Assembly: GCA_030686995.1 (NCBI GenBank) | Contig: CM060692.1 | Coordinates: 14,303,465-14,367,464 of the forward strand | Length of the DNA stretch: 64,000 bases | Direction: 5' to 3' | From: Artemisia argyi | Taxonomy: Eukaryota; Streptophyta; Magnoliopsida; Asterales; Asteraceae | Part shown: positions 46,338 through 59,922 of the stretch, piece after piece | Layout: each line of letters opens with the position of its first letter | Position numbering within the stretch: the stretch's first letter is position 1 | The notes under the pieces: model-generated | Told to the model about the DNA's origin: nothing | What the model saw: the letters and a program-made list of their open reading frames with translations, nothing else | Database searches by the model: none | Translations under genes and position numbers: made by a program

Positions 46338-47140
46338 GACCATTCTCTAAGACATCTTCAATGCCATTTTGTCTCTTACAAACACATAGTAACTAGATAA
46401 TTATGGTCTTACAATTACATTAATCTATCTATCTTGTCTCTTGTTTGTTCAGCTTTTGTACATGCTATCTCCAATAAAAACTTAGATTCATAAATGTGAC
46501 TTCATTTGTATCTTTTCTAAAATATCTTTTTAACAACATATCTTGAACTACAATGTCACCGATAACATATCTATCTTGTCTGTTGCTGTTGTTAAAATCT
46601 CCACGATAAAAAGTTGTCCTCTTGTATAACCTTGGACAAACAGATCTGACAGTGACAGTTACAGAAAACATGGGGCTTATATGGTTGGATAGCTGCTAGC
46701 TTTTTAAAAAGTAATATATTGGTTAGTCAGTGGATGAAATACTCGGTCATGTATATACATCACTTTTTTAGGATCATTGATCATGTATGTGAGAAGATTA
46801 GTAACAGTATAACTTAGGAAGATTTATCATTGTCCATGTCACCATCCAATGTCACATTTTATAGTTTGCAAATTGCTCTTAGATTTGTAAATGATCTATT
46901 AAACAATAATATTTTGATGATAGTAACTTAAATGAATGTAAACCATAAATGAACAAACATAGAAAGTTAGAATAGTAAATAGTTGCATATGGCAATGAAA
47001 CATTTATGTGAATATAGTGGTGCGTCGCGAGTGATAATTGATGAAGTACTTCATGGAGGATCTTTGAATCCAATTATCATAAAGGACTTATAAATAAACC
47101 GACTGTAATGAGAACATAGACTGTATTGTACGAGGCATTC
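46338..47140. other. Non-coding sequence
   Basis: No gene. 46381-46438 is a diverged copy of the tag at 27783-27838. Confidence 0.4.
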
Positions 47141-47142
47141 AG

Positions 47143-47172
47143 ACCCGTACGTTGCACACGGGCTCTATCTAA
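47143..47172 (+). mobile_element. Helitron-like 3' terminus (plus strand)
   Basis: The imperfect hairpin CCCGTACGTTGCACACGGG is followed by CTCTATCTAA then T. The 5' end is not identified. Confidence 0.35.
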
Positions 47173-47201
47173 TTGGTCATAGTGTAATGTGTGGAGTTAT
47201 T

Positions 47202-48587
47202 TGTTGGAATTATAATATCATGACATGCATATAAATAAACCAATAACATCAAGTAAGCATAGCGGAAGCAATTATAACAAGACCATATAATATGTAATTA
47301 ATTAATATGTGGAAAATAGAAGGGGGGTTGAATAGTTTTCCGTCCGTTTTAAAATTTATAAAAACAAGTTTGTTTTAAAAACTTCAATTCTAGTTTATGT
47401 GATTTCAATACTTGCACTATATGAACAATTATATAGTTACTAACTAACTAAGCTAATATTGTATAAGTAAATAAGTAAGTAATGAAAAGAGTTGGAAATA
47501 TCAAACCACAACACAAGGATTTATAGTGGTTCGGCTACAAGGTCACCTTCCTTGTTCCTACTCCACTCCCCGAGTCACCTACTCGAGAGTTTTCTTCACT
47601 ATGTAAACAAACTCCCTTGTGGCGGAGAAACCTTACACAACTTTCGCTTAGACCGGCTTAACGACACAAAGCTAGATGTCGGGTTCTAATCCTAGCTAGA
47701 ACCAATCTCACGACTTCTTCACAACTTCTACACTACTTATACACACCACACCTTCTTCACAATTTCACACAACTTCACTACTACACAACTTCTTCTCCCT
47801 ACACAACTTCTACTTCTCCTAAACTACTTATTACAAGCACAACACAACCTCACAAATAATATATGCAATATACACAACTACTCTACAATACTTCTTGAAC
47901 TTTGTTGTTGAAGGAGTATTCTTCTTTTGCACTTTGGATGAGGATGGATGAGAAGGGATTGAATCACTTGAAACAAGGATTAGTAATCTAATGATCAAAG
48001 GGTATTTGAAGATGTTTTAGAGAGTTTTAGATCTGAAATTTTCGTGCAAAAGGATGAAAAAAAATACCAGATTTAAGGTGGTATTTATAGGAGAAAATTC
48101 TGACAGATTCTGACACAGGAGCATGGCCGGTCTCCTTAATTCATAGCCGGTCCCCTTAATTTTAAAGGGACCGCCCCTTATAATTAAGGGGGCCGCCCAG
48201 CTGTAACGGCCAGAAAATATGTTATTTAGTGGAGAAAGTTTATTTGGTGAAAAACTAACTGATTTTGGTTAAAACTTTGAATTCATATATTTAGTATGAT
48301 TAAAACATTTTTCTTTATTACCAAAAGTGTTTTTTAAAAATATATAATATGTTTATATAATTAAATAAACTTTGTAATAATTAATTAAATACCCCTTTGA
48401 TCATGAGATGTATTAAGCACTTGTTTATTCATACCTTAAGTGATTAAGTTGGATATAATGATATAAATTAGTTTAATACTTGTTTACGTAGTAATCTTAC
48501 GTTTGATGATTTTACATTTTGTGATCGTCAAAACATAGAGATATCGAAAAATATAAATAACGTTTTTATGCATTATTTATGTCAACA
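47202..48587 (-). mobile_element. Sirevirus-like copia 3' LTR (minus strand)
   Basis: This 1386 bp unit runs TGTTGG...CAACA and is oriented minus, because the adjoining sequence at 48588-48602 is the reverse complement of an AAAAAGGGGGAGATT polypurine tract. The left half has CAACTTC(T)AC-type repeats. A GCCGG/GGCCGC-rich patch lies near 48120-48200. Confidence 0.65.
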
Positions 48588-48813
48588 ATCTCCCCCTTTT
48601 TGATGATTACAAAATCTAAACTCATTAAGCGAAAATTAGTATATATATACAAGCATTAATGTGAGTTTATATCAATTCTCACCCTTTTTGTTAGCATAAA
48701 AAAGGTTATCCCGATTTAATTGGAGCTCCCCCTTGATGTATACTCCCCCTCGTTTTGAGGTCATAAAGGAATCGAGATATGGAATTCTTGCAAAAAAATA
48801 TTTAGTGGACAAG

Positions 48814-48816
<3 letters not shown>
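48588..48816 (-). mobile_element. Sirevirus-like 3' non-coding tail with repeated PPT motifs
   Basis: On the minus strand AAAAAGGGGGAGATT, CAAGGGGGAGCTCC and CGAGGGGGAGTATA follow one another. Multiple PPT-like motifs before the 3' LTR are a Sirevirus hallmark (family knowledge). The rest of the element is gone. Confidence 0.6.

Positions 48817-48885
<69 letters not shown>
48817..48885. repeat. (TA)n microsatellite
   Basis: An uninterrupted TA run separates the Sirevirus-like remnant from the next LTR. Confidence 0.9.
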
Positions 48886-48888
<3 letters not shown>

Positions 48889-51863
48889 CACAATTCATAA
48901 TTTCAGGTCCTTGTTCGGATGTCGAAATTTTATTATTCATCTCAGGAAGTTACTATTCATCAGTTACTATTCACCGATCACTATTCATCATTTTTTGTGT
49001 CAGTTTGAGATTCTGAGAAGCGTTCAAAAAAATTTACTATTCACATGACAATATTCATTTCTGGAGAGAAAACACTATTCATGTACTTTACTCATTTCAT
49101 CGTAAATTTAGTTTACGGGTATTCAAATTTGCGTAACCAAATTGGTTCAGGAGCGAATTCATGCATTATCATTGGGACACCTCATATGGACTAGAAATAG
49201 TCTGCATATCATCATTATGGCACTTGCATACTATTCCACTCGTAGGATAATTAAATTTATACTTTTGGTATAATTGACTTTTTTCGTATAATTATTTCTA
49301 AATAAACGTTAACAAGCGATCAATATTGTGACTAACACGTCCGACACTCCCGACTATGATCCCAATATATTTTTATATTCATTTTAATAATATAAAATTA
49401 TAATATTAATTTACCCGGTGTTTTGGAAATTTATTTAATTATTATCGTAAGTTTACTAAAATTACGATGGTTTTCGTAGAAACTAAATAATAATTATCTA
49501 AACACTCAATATTTATACCCAACATATTTTTACAATTTTTACGACTTTATTATGTCCCTGTTAACTCCGTTAAAATTTATTTTTAATTAACTCGGTACCC
49601 GGTATTCCCTAAAACTATTAATATATACACAATAATACAATATTACCCACTTTCTTACACAAAATACCACTTTTTCTTTCCCCCCCCCCCCCCTCCATTC
49701 CATTTCTTACAAATCTTGAAAATCTTACCATCTCATTAATGTTTGTCATATATTGTCTAACATATAATATATATAACAGAAACTACACTTTTCATCTCAT
49801 TTTTCAAGATCTACACAAGATAACTTTTTCTTTTTCTCTCCTTGGTGGTGCTCGGCCTAAACAAGAGGAACAAGCAAGAAACTTTAATTTTTCAAGATCT
49901 AGTGTTTATCTAGTGTATTTTGTATTCCTATAAGGGTTTTGTAATACAAACTCAAGGTTTACTTAGGTTTTCACCATCAAAAGCTCATTAATCTTTCAAA
50001 TAAGTGTATGAAACTCATCTTTATAATTTTACCAAGTTTTTACAAGATTCATATGATATATATACAAGGTCTACATGCATATGTTATTTATACCACTCCA
50101 TTTTATACATATCTAACTTTTAAGCCCTAGAAATAGATTATAGTTAGATCCTTGTTAGATCCACTTGATTTATGATGTTTAGGAACCCATGACACCCTAA
50201 TAAGGTGTATGGTAAGATTAGACTAGTTTTGTGGTGATTGGAAGTGTTTTGGTTGAAGTTGAAACTAGTTTGGAACCATGGAAATGATTTTTGAAACTAT
50301 ATATATACCTACTGTCCCTATTTCGAAAACGTGGAAAAATCAGTAGATGATGGGTAATTTTTGACCAAAGATTTAGAAAATAATTTCAAAAAAGAAGCCG
50401 TGGGCGAAATAACGGATTAAAACGAGTTTATAACGAAGGAGTTATGATTTTTGCAAGTTTAATGACGAAAACTATTTTTCTGAAAATAACGTGCTGTTGG
50501 ACGATTTTCGACGGATAAACCGAGGCATTAGACGTAATCTAATGGAGCCGAACTATCAAAAATATATTAATACATGTTAAGACGAATCCGTGGATATAAA
50601 GAACGAGGAAAATGAACTTAAAACGACAAAGTTATACACGTTTTAAAATCGTCAAAACTATATATATAATTATAGTCACTACTAGAAATAATATAACTAC
50701 GTACTAAATGCTATATTTTCTAGATTTCTTATTCAAGAGTTATATTCGTAACTAACGAAGTATGTACGACCCAAGGCTTATTTATACAACTACTAGACGT
50801 TATTTTAAGGTTTTCAAAACGAGGAATATAACACTAACATTATATATACGATATATTATGACAAGTTTCTATACTTCTAATTGGACTTATTTTTCCTAAG
50901 TATGGAAATTACCTACTTTGACGATAACAAGTATTTTCAAGTTACGAGTGGTATAGGTATCATGTGCATGGATATTCACTACATCATTTCATGATCTAAA
51001 GTAGATCATATTCATTCATTTAGGTTGCGGCTAGTGTTCGCGCCTTGTTGTCCCGATCATTTCACCACATTGTACTATCACTTCAGGTGAGTTTTCATAG
51101 CCCCGTTTTCAACTCAATACTTTGATTTCAAATCCCACGGGGGAGAATACATTGCATCAATTATTTTTGTACATGCCCAAGTATTAAATTCCATACATTG
51201 CTTAAGTTGCCTTACTACCAAGTTAAGTCCCCTTTATTATCATGGACCGTTAATTATAATGTCAAGCGAGAGTGAATGAATAGATCTATTGAGGGTGACG
51301 CCTCCATCCGTGTTTGGGTTGCTCCAACGGAATTACGGATGCATTTCATGTCTAAGCTATTCGAGTGTCTGGTAAACACTCCTTTGGGGCCAATACAATA
51401 TTATGTCTAGCTTCGGGGTCATGAGCTTAAGACACAATGTAGCATTTTGACATTTTTGTCGGTTTACTTTATACTTGTGGCTAGTGTACGTATGATTTAA
51501 CTTACAAACCTATGGAATTCACCAACATTCGTGTTGACGTTTTAGCAATGTATTTTCAGGTTGTTAAGGTAGCTTCTGCTTGCATGCATTTGGACCTTCA
51601 TGGAGTCGCAGAGTCGACGCATCTCACATATATATATTTCCTGCACTTATGAAACGTTTGATCTGGATTGAACTTGTTTTTCATAAACTTGCAACACCTT
51701 TTTGGGACCTATGTTTTGTAAACTCTGAATGTTTTAATGATCAAACGATGTATTTTTCCAAACGACAATTTAGGTCGTTCAATATAACTGTAACTGTGGT
51801 GCTATGACAGTCACCCCCAGGTATTCCATTCCGCTGCCATTAAGGTATTTTGGGGGTGTGACA
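48886..51863 (+). mobile_element. Ty3/gypsy Tekay-like 5' LTR
   Basis: The 2978 bp unit starts TGTCACAATTC, ends GGGGGTGTGACA, and is followed by TTGGCATCAGAGC, a form of the initiator-Met tRNA PBS. CTATTCA phrases recur near its start. LTR length, TGTCACA/TGTGACA ends and this PBS fit Tekay/Del chromoviruses. There is no second LTR in the window. Confidence 0.7.
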
Positions 51864-51865
51864 GA

Positions 51866-51878
51866 TTGGCATCAGAGC
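51866..51878 (+). promoter_or_regulatory. Primer-binding site of the Tekay-like element
   Basis: TTGGCATCAGAGC directly follows the LTR; the usual form has TGGTATCAGAGC. Confidence 0.7.
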
Positions 51879-52018
51879 TAAGGTTATAGCGAACTAGGAT
51901 GTATCATGGACCCTAGACTATAACCACATCATCATAGCATCTCATCATTTCATCATAGGTGCATATTCATTATACATGTTGTTTCATGCACACATTGTGC
52001 GAGTTATTTATACCCATA

Positions 52019-53100
<1,082 letters not shown>

Positions 53101-53149
53101 ATCAGACTTAGGGTTTAAGGCTTAAAAAAAGTGAAGTTATGAGGTTGTA

Positions 53150-53640
53150 TTTATAGGTTATTTTCTGCCCGGACCATCTTGACAGCTTCAGACTAACCTT
53201 GACGGCGTCAAGACCAACTTTTCTTAACCAAATTGTAGATCTTTTCGTCCCGATCATTTTCTTTTTTGAATCGCTCAAATCCGAGTTCGTATGCAAAAGT
53301 TATGGCCAAAACAGTGTCAGCTACTCCGCGCGCAAGTTGTGATTGTCTCGATCATCTTGTGACGGTTTCACTAAGGTTTCTTCTTGTGTAAGCCTTCTTC
53401 CTGACGTCGTCACTCTAAATCATTTGACGTCGTCAGGTTGAATCCTGACGCCGTCATGTGTAAATAAGCTCTGGGCCATCACATGTATTCTGACCCTGAC
53501 GGCCTTGGTGACGCCGTCAGGCTTGAATGCCTTGAAATAGTTTTGGGCCGTCACGTGTAACTTGAATTATCCACCTCCTTGTCAAAGGGTGATGCCGTCA
53601 TGTAGAAATGCTTGACGCCGTCATGTACTTGTTTCCCGCA
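53150..53640. repeat. Cluster of TGACG(C/T)CGTCA palindromes
   Basis: At least seven copies or near copies of TGACGCCGTCA / TGACGTCGTCA are scattered over ~480 bases (for example near 53201, 53402, 53424, 53447, 53508 and 53621). The host sequence looks LTR-like but its ends are not defined. Confidence 0.6.
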
Positions 53641-54079
53641 TGGATTCTTGATTTTCTCGTTTTCTTCATTCTTGAGCATAAAAACGTCCAAAAAGCTCTA
53701 AAATGCTTCATATTCCAGAAATCACATCCCAAGTACCTAAAATGACAAAAGGAATGATTTAGGGCAATATTTGATCAAATAATCTCGATTTAGGGCTTAA
53801 ATGACCCCCTAAAAGCGGTACACTTCTCGCTTCATCATTCACCCCCTAGACTTTACTTTTAATCCAATTAAAACCCTAAAGTATTCAAATTTCATTTGTC
53901 ATACTTGACAAATTTTAATGTTTTGGAAAAGCAACTAACTATTTGAATGTATATACACTAGATGAGATCAAATAAGTACATATTATTGGCATCATTTATC
54001 TTATTTAATTGACTTATTTTATATTGTTTCGTATGAGAATAGATACTTAATTGTTTACTTTAGTAATTCTCATGTAAAA

Positions 54080-55366
54080 ACAAGCAATTGGTGAAAGTTG
54101 ATGATTTTGGACGAATTATGGAGATAAATGATCAAGATTGGAAAAGTCTACTGAAATCCAGGAGATGCGCCGTATCTTTATCATCAGATACGCCGCAACA
54201 TTATACTTAGATGAATTCGAAGACCATTGCCTGACTTTGAAGATTGCGTCGCATATGAAACTTTGGTCAACAAATGATAACTAATTTGTTCTACTCCAAA
54301 TACGCCGCATCTCATTTACAACATGCAGCGTATCATCTAAAGACTTCACCAGACACTATCCAAGACGTTAAAGGACATGCACCACATAAATAAACAAGTT
54401 ACGCCGCATCTGAAGGCGGTGTACGAATATTCCAGAATATAATAATCTTGGATCCCACGCGAAGTTAAGTAGATGCGCCGCATCTATCATCAAGATGCGC
54501 CGCATTGATCCCTCAAACAAAAGCTATAAATACCCCAAGACAGATACGCATTTTGTGTGCAACAAAACCCTAAGGAGACGAATCCAGTCGAAGAAGCATC
54601 ACAAGACACACCCCAAACGAAGATCTTAGAGCAGTAAGAAGGTCCTGCATGTGTATAATTCATTAAGTAGTTTTGTTTTATGGTATTTGTAAGCTTTAAT
54701 CCATCAGGATTGATGGGCTTGTGGCCACTATACTGTTCCCCTTAAAATTGTTTTCCTATCAATTAAAGTTTATATGATGTATTTTTGTTGACTTGTATTT
54801 GTGCATTGATAACCTCTGTGTTTAGTTGAGTTTTCTGGGCTACCATACTTGTTCCTCGCCTCCTTATCTAGCGTCTAGAAGGTAGGATAAACATAAGTAA
54901 TAATTAAGAGTTTACTCGCCGATATTTAGGATCCAACGAGACAGATTAGATTATGATACTCATCATATAAAACTAGCAATAAAACAAGTGGCAAGCTACT
55001 TAAACCATAGGACAGGTCTTCTATGTGTTTCTATTATCTATCTGTGTACGTGATTGCTCTTCACTGATTTGTTCTAATTAGTTTTACTTTTATGTTTAAT
55101 TCAAATCCGTGCTAGTCTCTCAGGCTAAACCCCCTTTTATTAGATTAGATTGTATAACTAACTTAGATATTAAAATACTGATCAAATCAACTAGATATTA
55201 CGTTCTATTCTTAGTTTTCGACACGCTACTTACCACTATATACATATTGATCGGGTACACTGCTCGTTAAGTGTGTGTGTGTGTTAGTAATAAGTCGGCT
55301 AAATATAAATTTAAAACTTGATTAGGTAAAATACACCTATGCTACACTGACATATCGCACGCATCA
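54080..55366 (+). mobile_element. Probable gypsy (Tat/Athila-type) LTR with GATGCGCCGCATC motifs
   Basis: The motifs GATGCGCCGCATC, ATACGCCGCATCTC and relatives repeat between 54165 and 54510, followed by a TATA box (CTATAAATACCCC near 54522) and a leader (AAAACCCTAAGGAGACG). The right end is probably CGCACGCATCA at 55366. I cannot fix the left end or a target duplication, so it may be a solo LTR. Confidence 0.45.
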
Positions 55367-55893
55367 ACACTATAAATGTATTTCACATGTTTTAAATAAG
55401 AGTTGAACCAGTACGCTAAATTGAAGACATGCGGAGTATTTCATAAGCCAACTTTTATCTGTATAAAATAATAAAAATAGGGTTACTTAGTTTCCCTATC
55501 GTGATTTACATTTATAAATTAGTCATTTCTTTTATCATATTTTGTGTATGTAAACATCGATTATATAGTTCAAAATGAAAGTAAATGGTGATGTTATCGG
55601 TACCACTTATCAACTTTTTAATATGTATCAGATACATTTCTTCAAATTAAACACGACTTACAACATAATTCCTTTTTATTTCGCATTCTCAAAAACTCAA
55701 GATTTTTTACATATCTTACACTACACGGGATAAATTCCGGTAGTTCACGAGAATGCTTAATAACCATCCTAGGTCGACTAGTGATTGAGTTGAATCAACA
55801 AATCAACACTTTTATAAAAGTTTGTGCCATAAATGCAAAGTCACAAAAAGCACAAGGTTTCAAAATGCAAAATGCATGAACCCATACTGAAAC
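55367..55893. other. Non-coding sequence
   Basis: AT-rich; nothing further recognised. Confidence 0.4.
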
Positions 55894-55936
55894 ACTAGCA
55901 GGGTACCCGTGCGTTGCAGCGGCGGGTACCCTGTGA
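55894..55936 (-). mobile_element. Helitron-like 3' terminus (minus strand)
   Basis: On the minus strand GGGTACCCGCC...GCACGGGTACCC forms a hairpin followed by TGCTAG then T, a good Helitron 3' end. Its 5' end would lie to the right; I do not see it. Confidence 0.45.
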
Positions 55937-56205
55937 CAATTAACCGAAGAAATAGATCTCGATGTGGCATGGCTCACAAGTTTGTATCAATTCCAACGGG
56001 TCCTTTTTGGTTCATTTTTGGATGGCTTTTATTTGCTAGCCGAACCAGTGGCGACACCGGTTCCCGGTTGAACCCGTGGTCCGGTCTGGCTTTCAAAACT
56101 ATATGTACCATCAACTTGTTAGATTGTATAAACTTTTGTGTGTTTTATTAGTTTGTACAATATGTATAATAACACGCACTTTTCATTTTAGGGGTGTTTT
56201 AAAAA

Positions 56206-56509
56206 GGGCTAATACCAAATTAAAGCATCATACTTGTTAAAAAAAGCTCTTTTGAGTAGCGAACTTTTTTTTTCCTCATTGGTGTTCTAAACTTTCATTT
56301 TATTGCCAAAAATACGTTCTTTGTACCTTTTTCTGACCTTTTTATGACATTTTCCCCTGACTTTTTAATAACTTGAGGGGCAAAAACGTCCAAAAGTACG
56401 TATTTTTGTCAATAAAATGCAAGTTTAGTACATCAATGAGGAAAAAAAAAGTTCGCTACTCAAAAGAGCTTTTTTTTACAAGTATGATGCTTTAATTTGG
56501 TACTACCCC
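56206..56509. mobile_element. MULE-type MITE with ~75 bp terminal inverted repeats
   Basis: The left arm GGGCTAATACCAAATTAAAG through CCTCATTG is mirrored on the right (CAATGAGG to GGTACTACCCC). TTTTAAAAA flanks both ends (56197-56205 and 56510-56518), a 9 bp target duplication typical of Mutator-like elements. Confidence 0.85.
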
Positions 56510-56580
56510 TTTTAAAAAGAACATTAATTAGTGTATTTAATTATTTTATATTTTGTATTATGTTGTAGCTTATTTAGATT

Positions 56581-57440
56581 ATAAAACCCTGTGCGACATG
56601 ATCCCGAACAGAGTTTTCAGAGCAAAACTCAAAGTCGAGAATATTATCTCAAAGATGAGAGAAGGAAGGTTGAGATGGTTCTGCCATATCAGGAGAAGGC
56701 GACAATGAACGCCAGTAAGAAGAGTCGAGGAGCTAGTAGTAGAGGGTGTGAGAAGAAGGGGTAGACCCAAACTCAGGTGGGAGGATAGACTTAAGCTCGA
56801 CATGAAGGAGCTTCTCTTGTCCGAGGACATGACCTCAGATAGCAAGGCGTGAAGATATAGAATTAGGATCTGCGGGTAGTCCCGGCTAGGTGCTTTGTTT
56901 TTTAGGTAGTTTTTAGGTGTTATGCTTTTAGACATTCCTTTGTTGCCTTCCCTCTTGCGCTTTGGTTTTTGGTGACTTGTTTTGCTTTGCCTTTGCCTTT
57001 AGCCCGTGCGTTGCTTTGCCTTGCCCGTGTTGCTCCCTTAGGTTTGCCTGCTTTTCTTGCCTTTTTTTATTATTATTTTTTTGGTGCCTTGTTTTTGCCT
57101 TGCCTTAGCTTTAGGCCACGTGCGTTGTTTTACTTAGCTTTGTGCTGCTCCTGTGCTTGTGTGTTTGCTCGTGCCCCATCTCCTTAACTTTTCTTCGGGT
57201 TCCTGTTTCTCTTTTTTCACTATGTTTGTGTGTTTTGCCTGCTTTTGCTTGTTTGTTTGCTAACCTTTTGCTCTCTCTGCCCTCTCGTCTTTTCTTTCTT
57301 ATTGGCACACACGCACTTACCGAGGGTCTCGTTGGAAGCAGTCTCTCTACTCCCGGGTTTACCCTGGGGTAGGGGTAGGATCTGTCTACATCTTACCTCC
57401 CCCATACCATACCTCGGCGGGATTGGGTTTGTTTGTTTGT

Positions 57441-57477
<37 letters not shown>
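56581..57477 (+). mobile_element. 5'-truncated RTE-type LINE with (TTG)n tail
   Basis: A degenerate frame near 56630-56860 matches the C-terminal end of plant RTE reverse transcriptases (LRWF, RRRGRPKLRWEDRLKLDMKE). The 3' part has TCTACATCTTACCTCCCC and GGCGGGATTGGG, then a TTG repeat tail. TTTAGATT at 56573-56580 and 57477-57484 is a likely target duplication. Short open frames in the Phe/Leu-rich part are not genes. Confidence 0.75.
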
Positions 57478-57480
<3 letters not shown>

Positions 57481-57484
57481 GATT

Positions 57485-57914
57485 GTACATTGTGAAACTT
57501 TTATTCTACTTTTTAGTAAGGGGGTGTTTTAATTAGTTGTATTTAATTTGATAGTTATGCTTTTAACTGGTTGTATAATGTGAATAACTCATTGTATTTT
57601 TAAGTAATGAGGTGTTTTAATAGGAGTATTAATTATGTTTTAATTTAATGTTGTAATACTTAATTTTAAAGGCATTAAATGTATAATTGTGTTGAAATTA
57701 CTTGTACCTTTAGCATTAAAAGGTGTAATGTTGAATTTTAAGGTTTGTATTAATTTGTAGGCCATTGATGGCCGAAAGTGGCGTGTACGTGTAACTACAA
57801 AACTTGTAAATATCTAATTGTATTGATTTTAATGTATTAAATGTATAATTGTGTTGATATTACTTGTACTTTTAACATTAAAATATGTAATGCTTAATTT
57901 TAAGTATTTCTATA
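57485..57914. other. Non-coding sequence
   Basis: AT-rich with loosely repeated phrases (TTAATGTATTAAATGTATAAT, TTGTACTTTTAACATTAAAA); no gene. Confidence 0.4.
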
Positions 57915-58187
57915 CTCCTTCCATCCCAAAATAATTGTCCCTGACAAAAATCACACAGTTTTAGAAAAGTGCATTTATTACAGCTTTCTCTTTCTTACTT
58001 TTTAGCAAAATGACAGTTTTACCCTTAACTAATTAATTATGGTCATATTTAAAGTTTGTAATAATAATTTCAAGTAAGGATAATATAGTAAACTCAATCA
58101 AACTTTCCTATTTATATTTAGTAGTGAACAATTAAATTGGGACATCCCAAAAAAGAAACGTGAACTATTAATTTAGGATGGAGGGAG
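57915..58187. mobile_element. Stowaway MITE, complete
   Basis: The 273 bp element runs CTCCTTCCATCCCAAAATAA to TTTAGGATGGAGGGAG, with TA on both sides. Confidence 0.85.
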
Positions 58188-58202
58188 TATTTAGTAGGCC
58201 TA

Positions 58203-58339
58203 GGTGTTTCTTTTTTTCCTTAGCTAAGGATTTATATGTGTCTCACTTCTATATAATTAGACTCTTAATTGGGAGGTCCCATTTGAAAAGTAATAATATT
58301 AAATTGCGTGTTTTAGCTAAGGGAGAAAAAAGAAACACC
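58203..58339. mobile_element. Small MITE upstream of SBP-7
   Basis: GGTGTTTCTTTTTTTCCTTAG and CTAAGGGAGAAAAAAGAAAC + ACC form ~25 bp inverted ends. The target duplication is not clear. Confidence 0.6.
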
Positions 58340-58390
58340 CCATAAATGCTTTATAAGATAGATAAGTTTAGATATATCCAAATACAATGT

Positions 58391-58442
58391 CACGTGAAAT
58401 GACAAACATAGTATGTATCTGCCTCCTCACTTCTTTATATAA
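58391..58442 (+). promoter_or_regulatory. SBP-7 promoter: G-box and TATA box
   Basis: A palindromic G-box CACGTG (58391-58396) lies ~45 bases before TTATATAA (about 58435-58442), which is ~80 bases before the ATG. Core promoter spacing is plausible; G-boxes bind bZIP/bHLH factors. Confidence 0.55.
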
Positions 58443-58520
58443 CTCATGATAGATCATCATAAAAAGTTGATCACAAGTAAAAAAACCAAACTAAAAAAAA
58501 AAGAAAAAAGAAACATCATC

Positions 58521-58677
58521 ATGGCTAGTGCAGATGTTGATGTTGTTATCCTTGAACATACAACAATGGGTGAGAACAAAAATAGCTGTTGTAGCACTGG
58601 GCCAGGTTATGCTACACCTCTTGATGCTATGGTGGGTCCAAGAGAGTCACTTATTTATGTCACTTGTGTTTACACAG
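58521..58677 (+). CDS. SBP1: Selenium-binding protein exon 1 (SBP-7, 3' partial)
   Basis: From ATGGCTAGT at 58521 the frame encodes MASADVDVVILEHTTMGE and then NKNSCCSTGPGYATPLDAM, with the N-terminal Cys-Cys pair and GPGYATPL signature of plant SBPs, to LIYVTCVYT. It ends in a phase-1 donor (ACAG|GTATAT), matching the phase of SBP-1 exon 2. Exon 2 is not found between 58678 and 64000. Either intron 1 is over 5.3 kb through TE insertions, or the exon is orphaned. It is not exon 1 of SBP-1, which lies 58 kb upstream on the same strand. Confidence 0.85.
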
Positions 58678-58798
58678 GTATATATATACTTATATATCTT
58701 TGATCTGATCAAGTAGTGTTTATATGTGTTGTTTATGGATGTGTTGATGATGGATCGATTTTTTGTGGTTTGATTATATAGACATCGTTTTTTTTATT

Positions 58799-58905
<107 letters not shown>

Positions 58906-58941
58906 TTAATTCCAAGTGAAATTTAGATATTTGGTTAACTT

Positions 58942-59382
58942 GGGGTGTTTACTTCGGCTTATATAGTCGGCTTATGGCTTATTTGGTTTTGGGCTTAATT
59001 ATGTTTCCTAAGCTCACTTTTTTGTGAAACTTTCCGGCTTATATAAGTTCATTATGTCATAATGAACTTGTATAAGCCGAAAAGTGTCAAAATAAGCCAT
59101 AAAAGTGAGCTTATGAAACATAAAGCCAAAAACCAAAATAGTCTTGCTAGAACCACAAAAAGTTCACAAAACAAAATCCACAAAAAAGATTTGTCCTTGT
59201 GTAATTGGTTGTAGCAAAGAGAAGAGAGAGAAAAAAATTTCAAAATTCACCAATCAAAATATGACAAGTCTTTTTTTTGGATTTTGTTTTGTAAACTCTT
59301 TGTGGTTCTAGAAATACTCAAACCAAAAACCAAAGAAGCCATGATCCGGCTTACCGGCTATATAAGCCAAAACAAACACCCC
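58942..59382. mobile_element. GGGGTGTTT-type MITE with internal hairpin
   Basis: The ends GGGGTGTTTACTTCGGCTTA and AAGCCAAAACAAACACCCC are inverted, with CTT on both sides (58939-58941, 59383-59385). Inside is a strong hairpin, GGCTTATATAAGTTCATTA paired with TAATGAACTTGTATAAGCC. Confidence 0.75.
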
Positions 59383-59414
59383 CTTGAAAAATGATTTCAA
59401 TGTGTTTGGTTACA

Positions 59415-59922
59415 TCTTTTATATAATAAAACAAAACCTCAGTGGGAGCTTTAGTATTTCGAAAAAAAAGAAGAAATGTTTCCTTATTAAGTAATAATGT
59501 AATTATTATTTTAATATAAAAAACTCAATCTTTCCAATAAAAGTTAAAATTAATTAATTCTTTGATAAAAGTTGATTGATTTTCGAATAGGAAATCGGAT
59601 GTTGAATAAAAGCGAAAATACACATGGATCTTTGGGCTCTTTTATCATTCATTTTGACCAAATCATAACTTAAAAAAAAGAAACAAAGCGGAGCTGAATA
59701 TTTGTTAACATGCGGTAATTAATCTTTGTATATAAAGATGACTATTTCTATGAAAATACCATATATGAACTTTTACCACGCGCATCAAACATAAATAAAT
59801 CAAAATTAAGAACCATAATTAAAACAAAGAACAAAAATTAAGCTATTTGTTTTTTAATAAATAAAAATACATTAATGAAAATGTTAGAAAAAACCCTGCG
59901 TGTGCGTAGGCATTATAACTAG
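59415..59922 (+). mobile_element. Non-autonomous Helitron-like element
   Basis: It starts TCTTTTATATAATAAAAC after an A and ends CCTGCGTGTGCGTAGG (hairpin), CATTATAA, CTAG before a T. The A|TC...CTAG|T boundaries and hairpin fit a 508 bp Helitron. No helicase or gene fragment is inside. Confidence 0.6.

Noticed and set aside
56969..57481. Cys/Leu/Phe-rich open frames
   Set aside because: They lie in the 3' untranslated part and TTG tail of a LINE.
58521..58677. This exon as the missing exon 1 of the SBP at the window start
   Set aside because: It lies 58 kb downstream of exon 2 on the same strand, so it cannot belong to that transcript.
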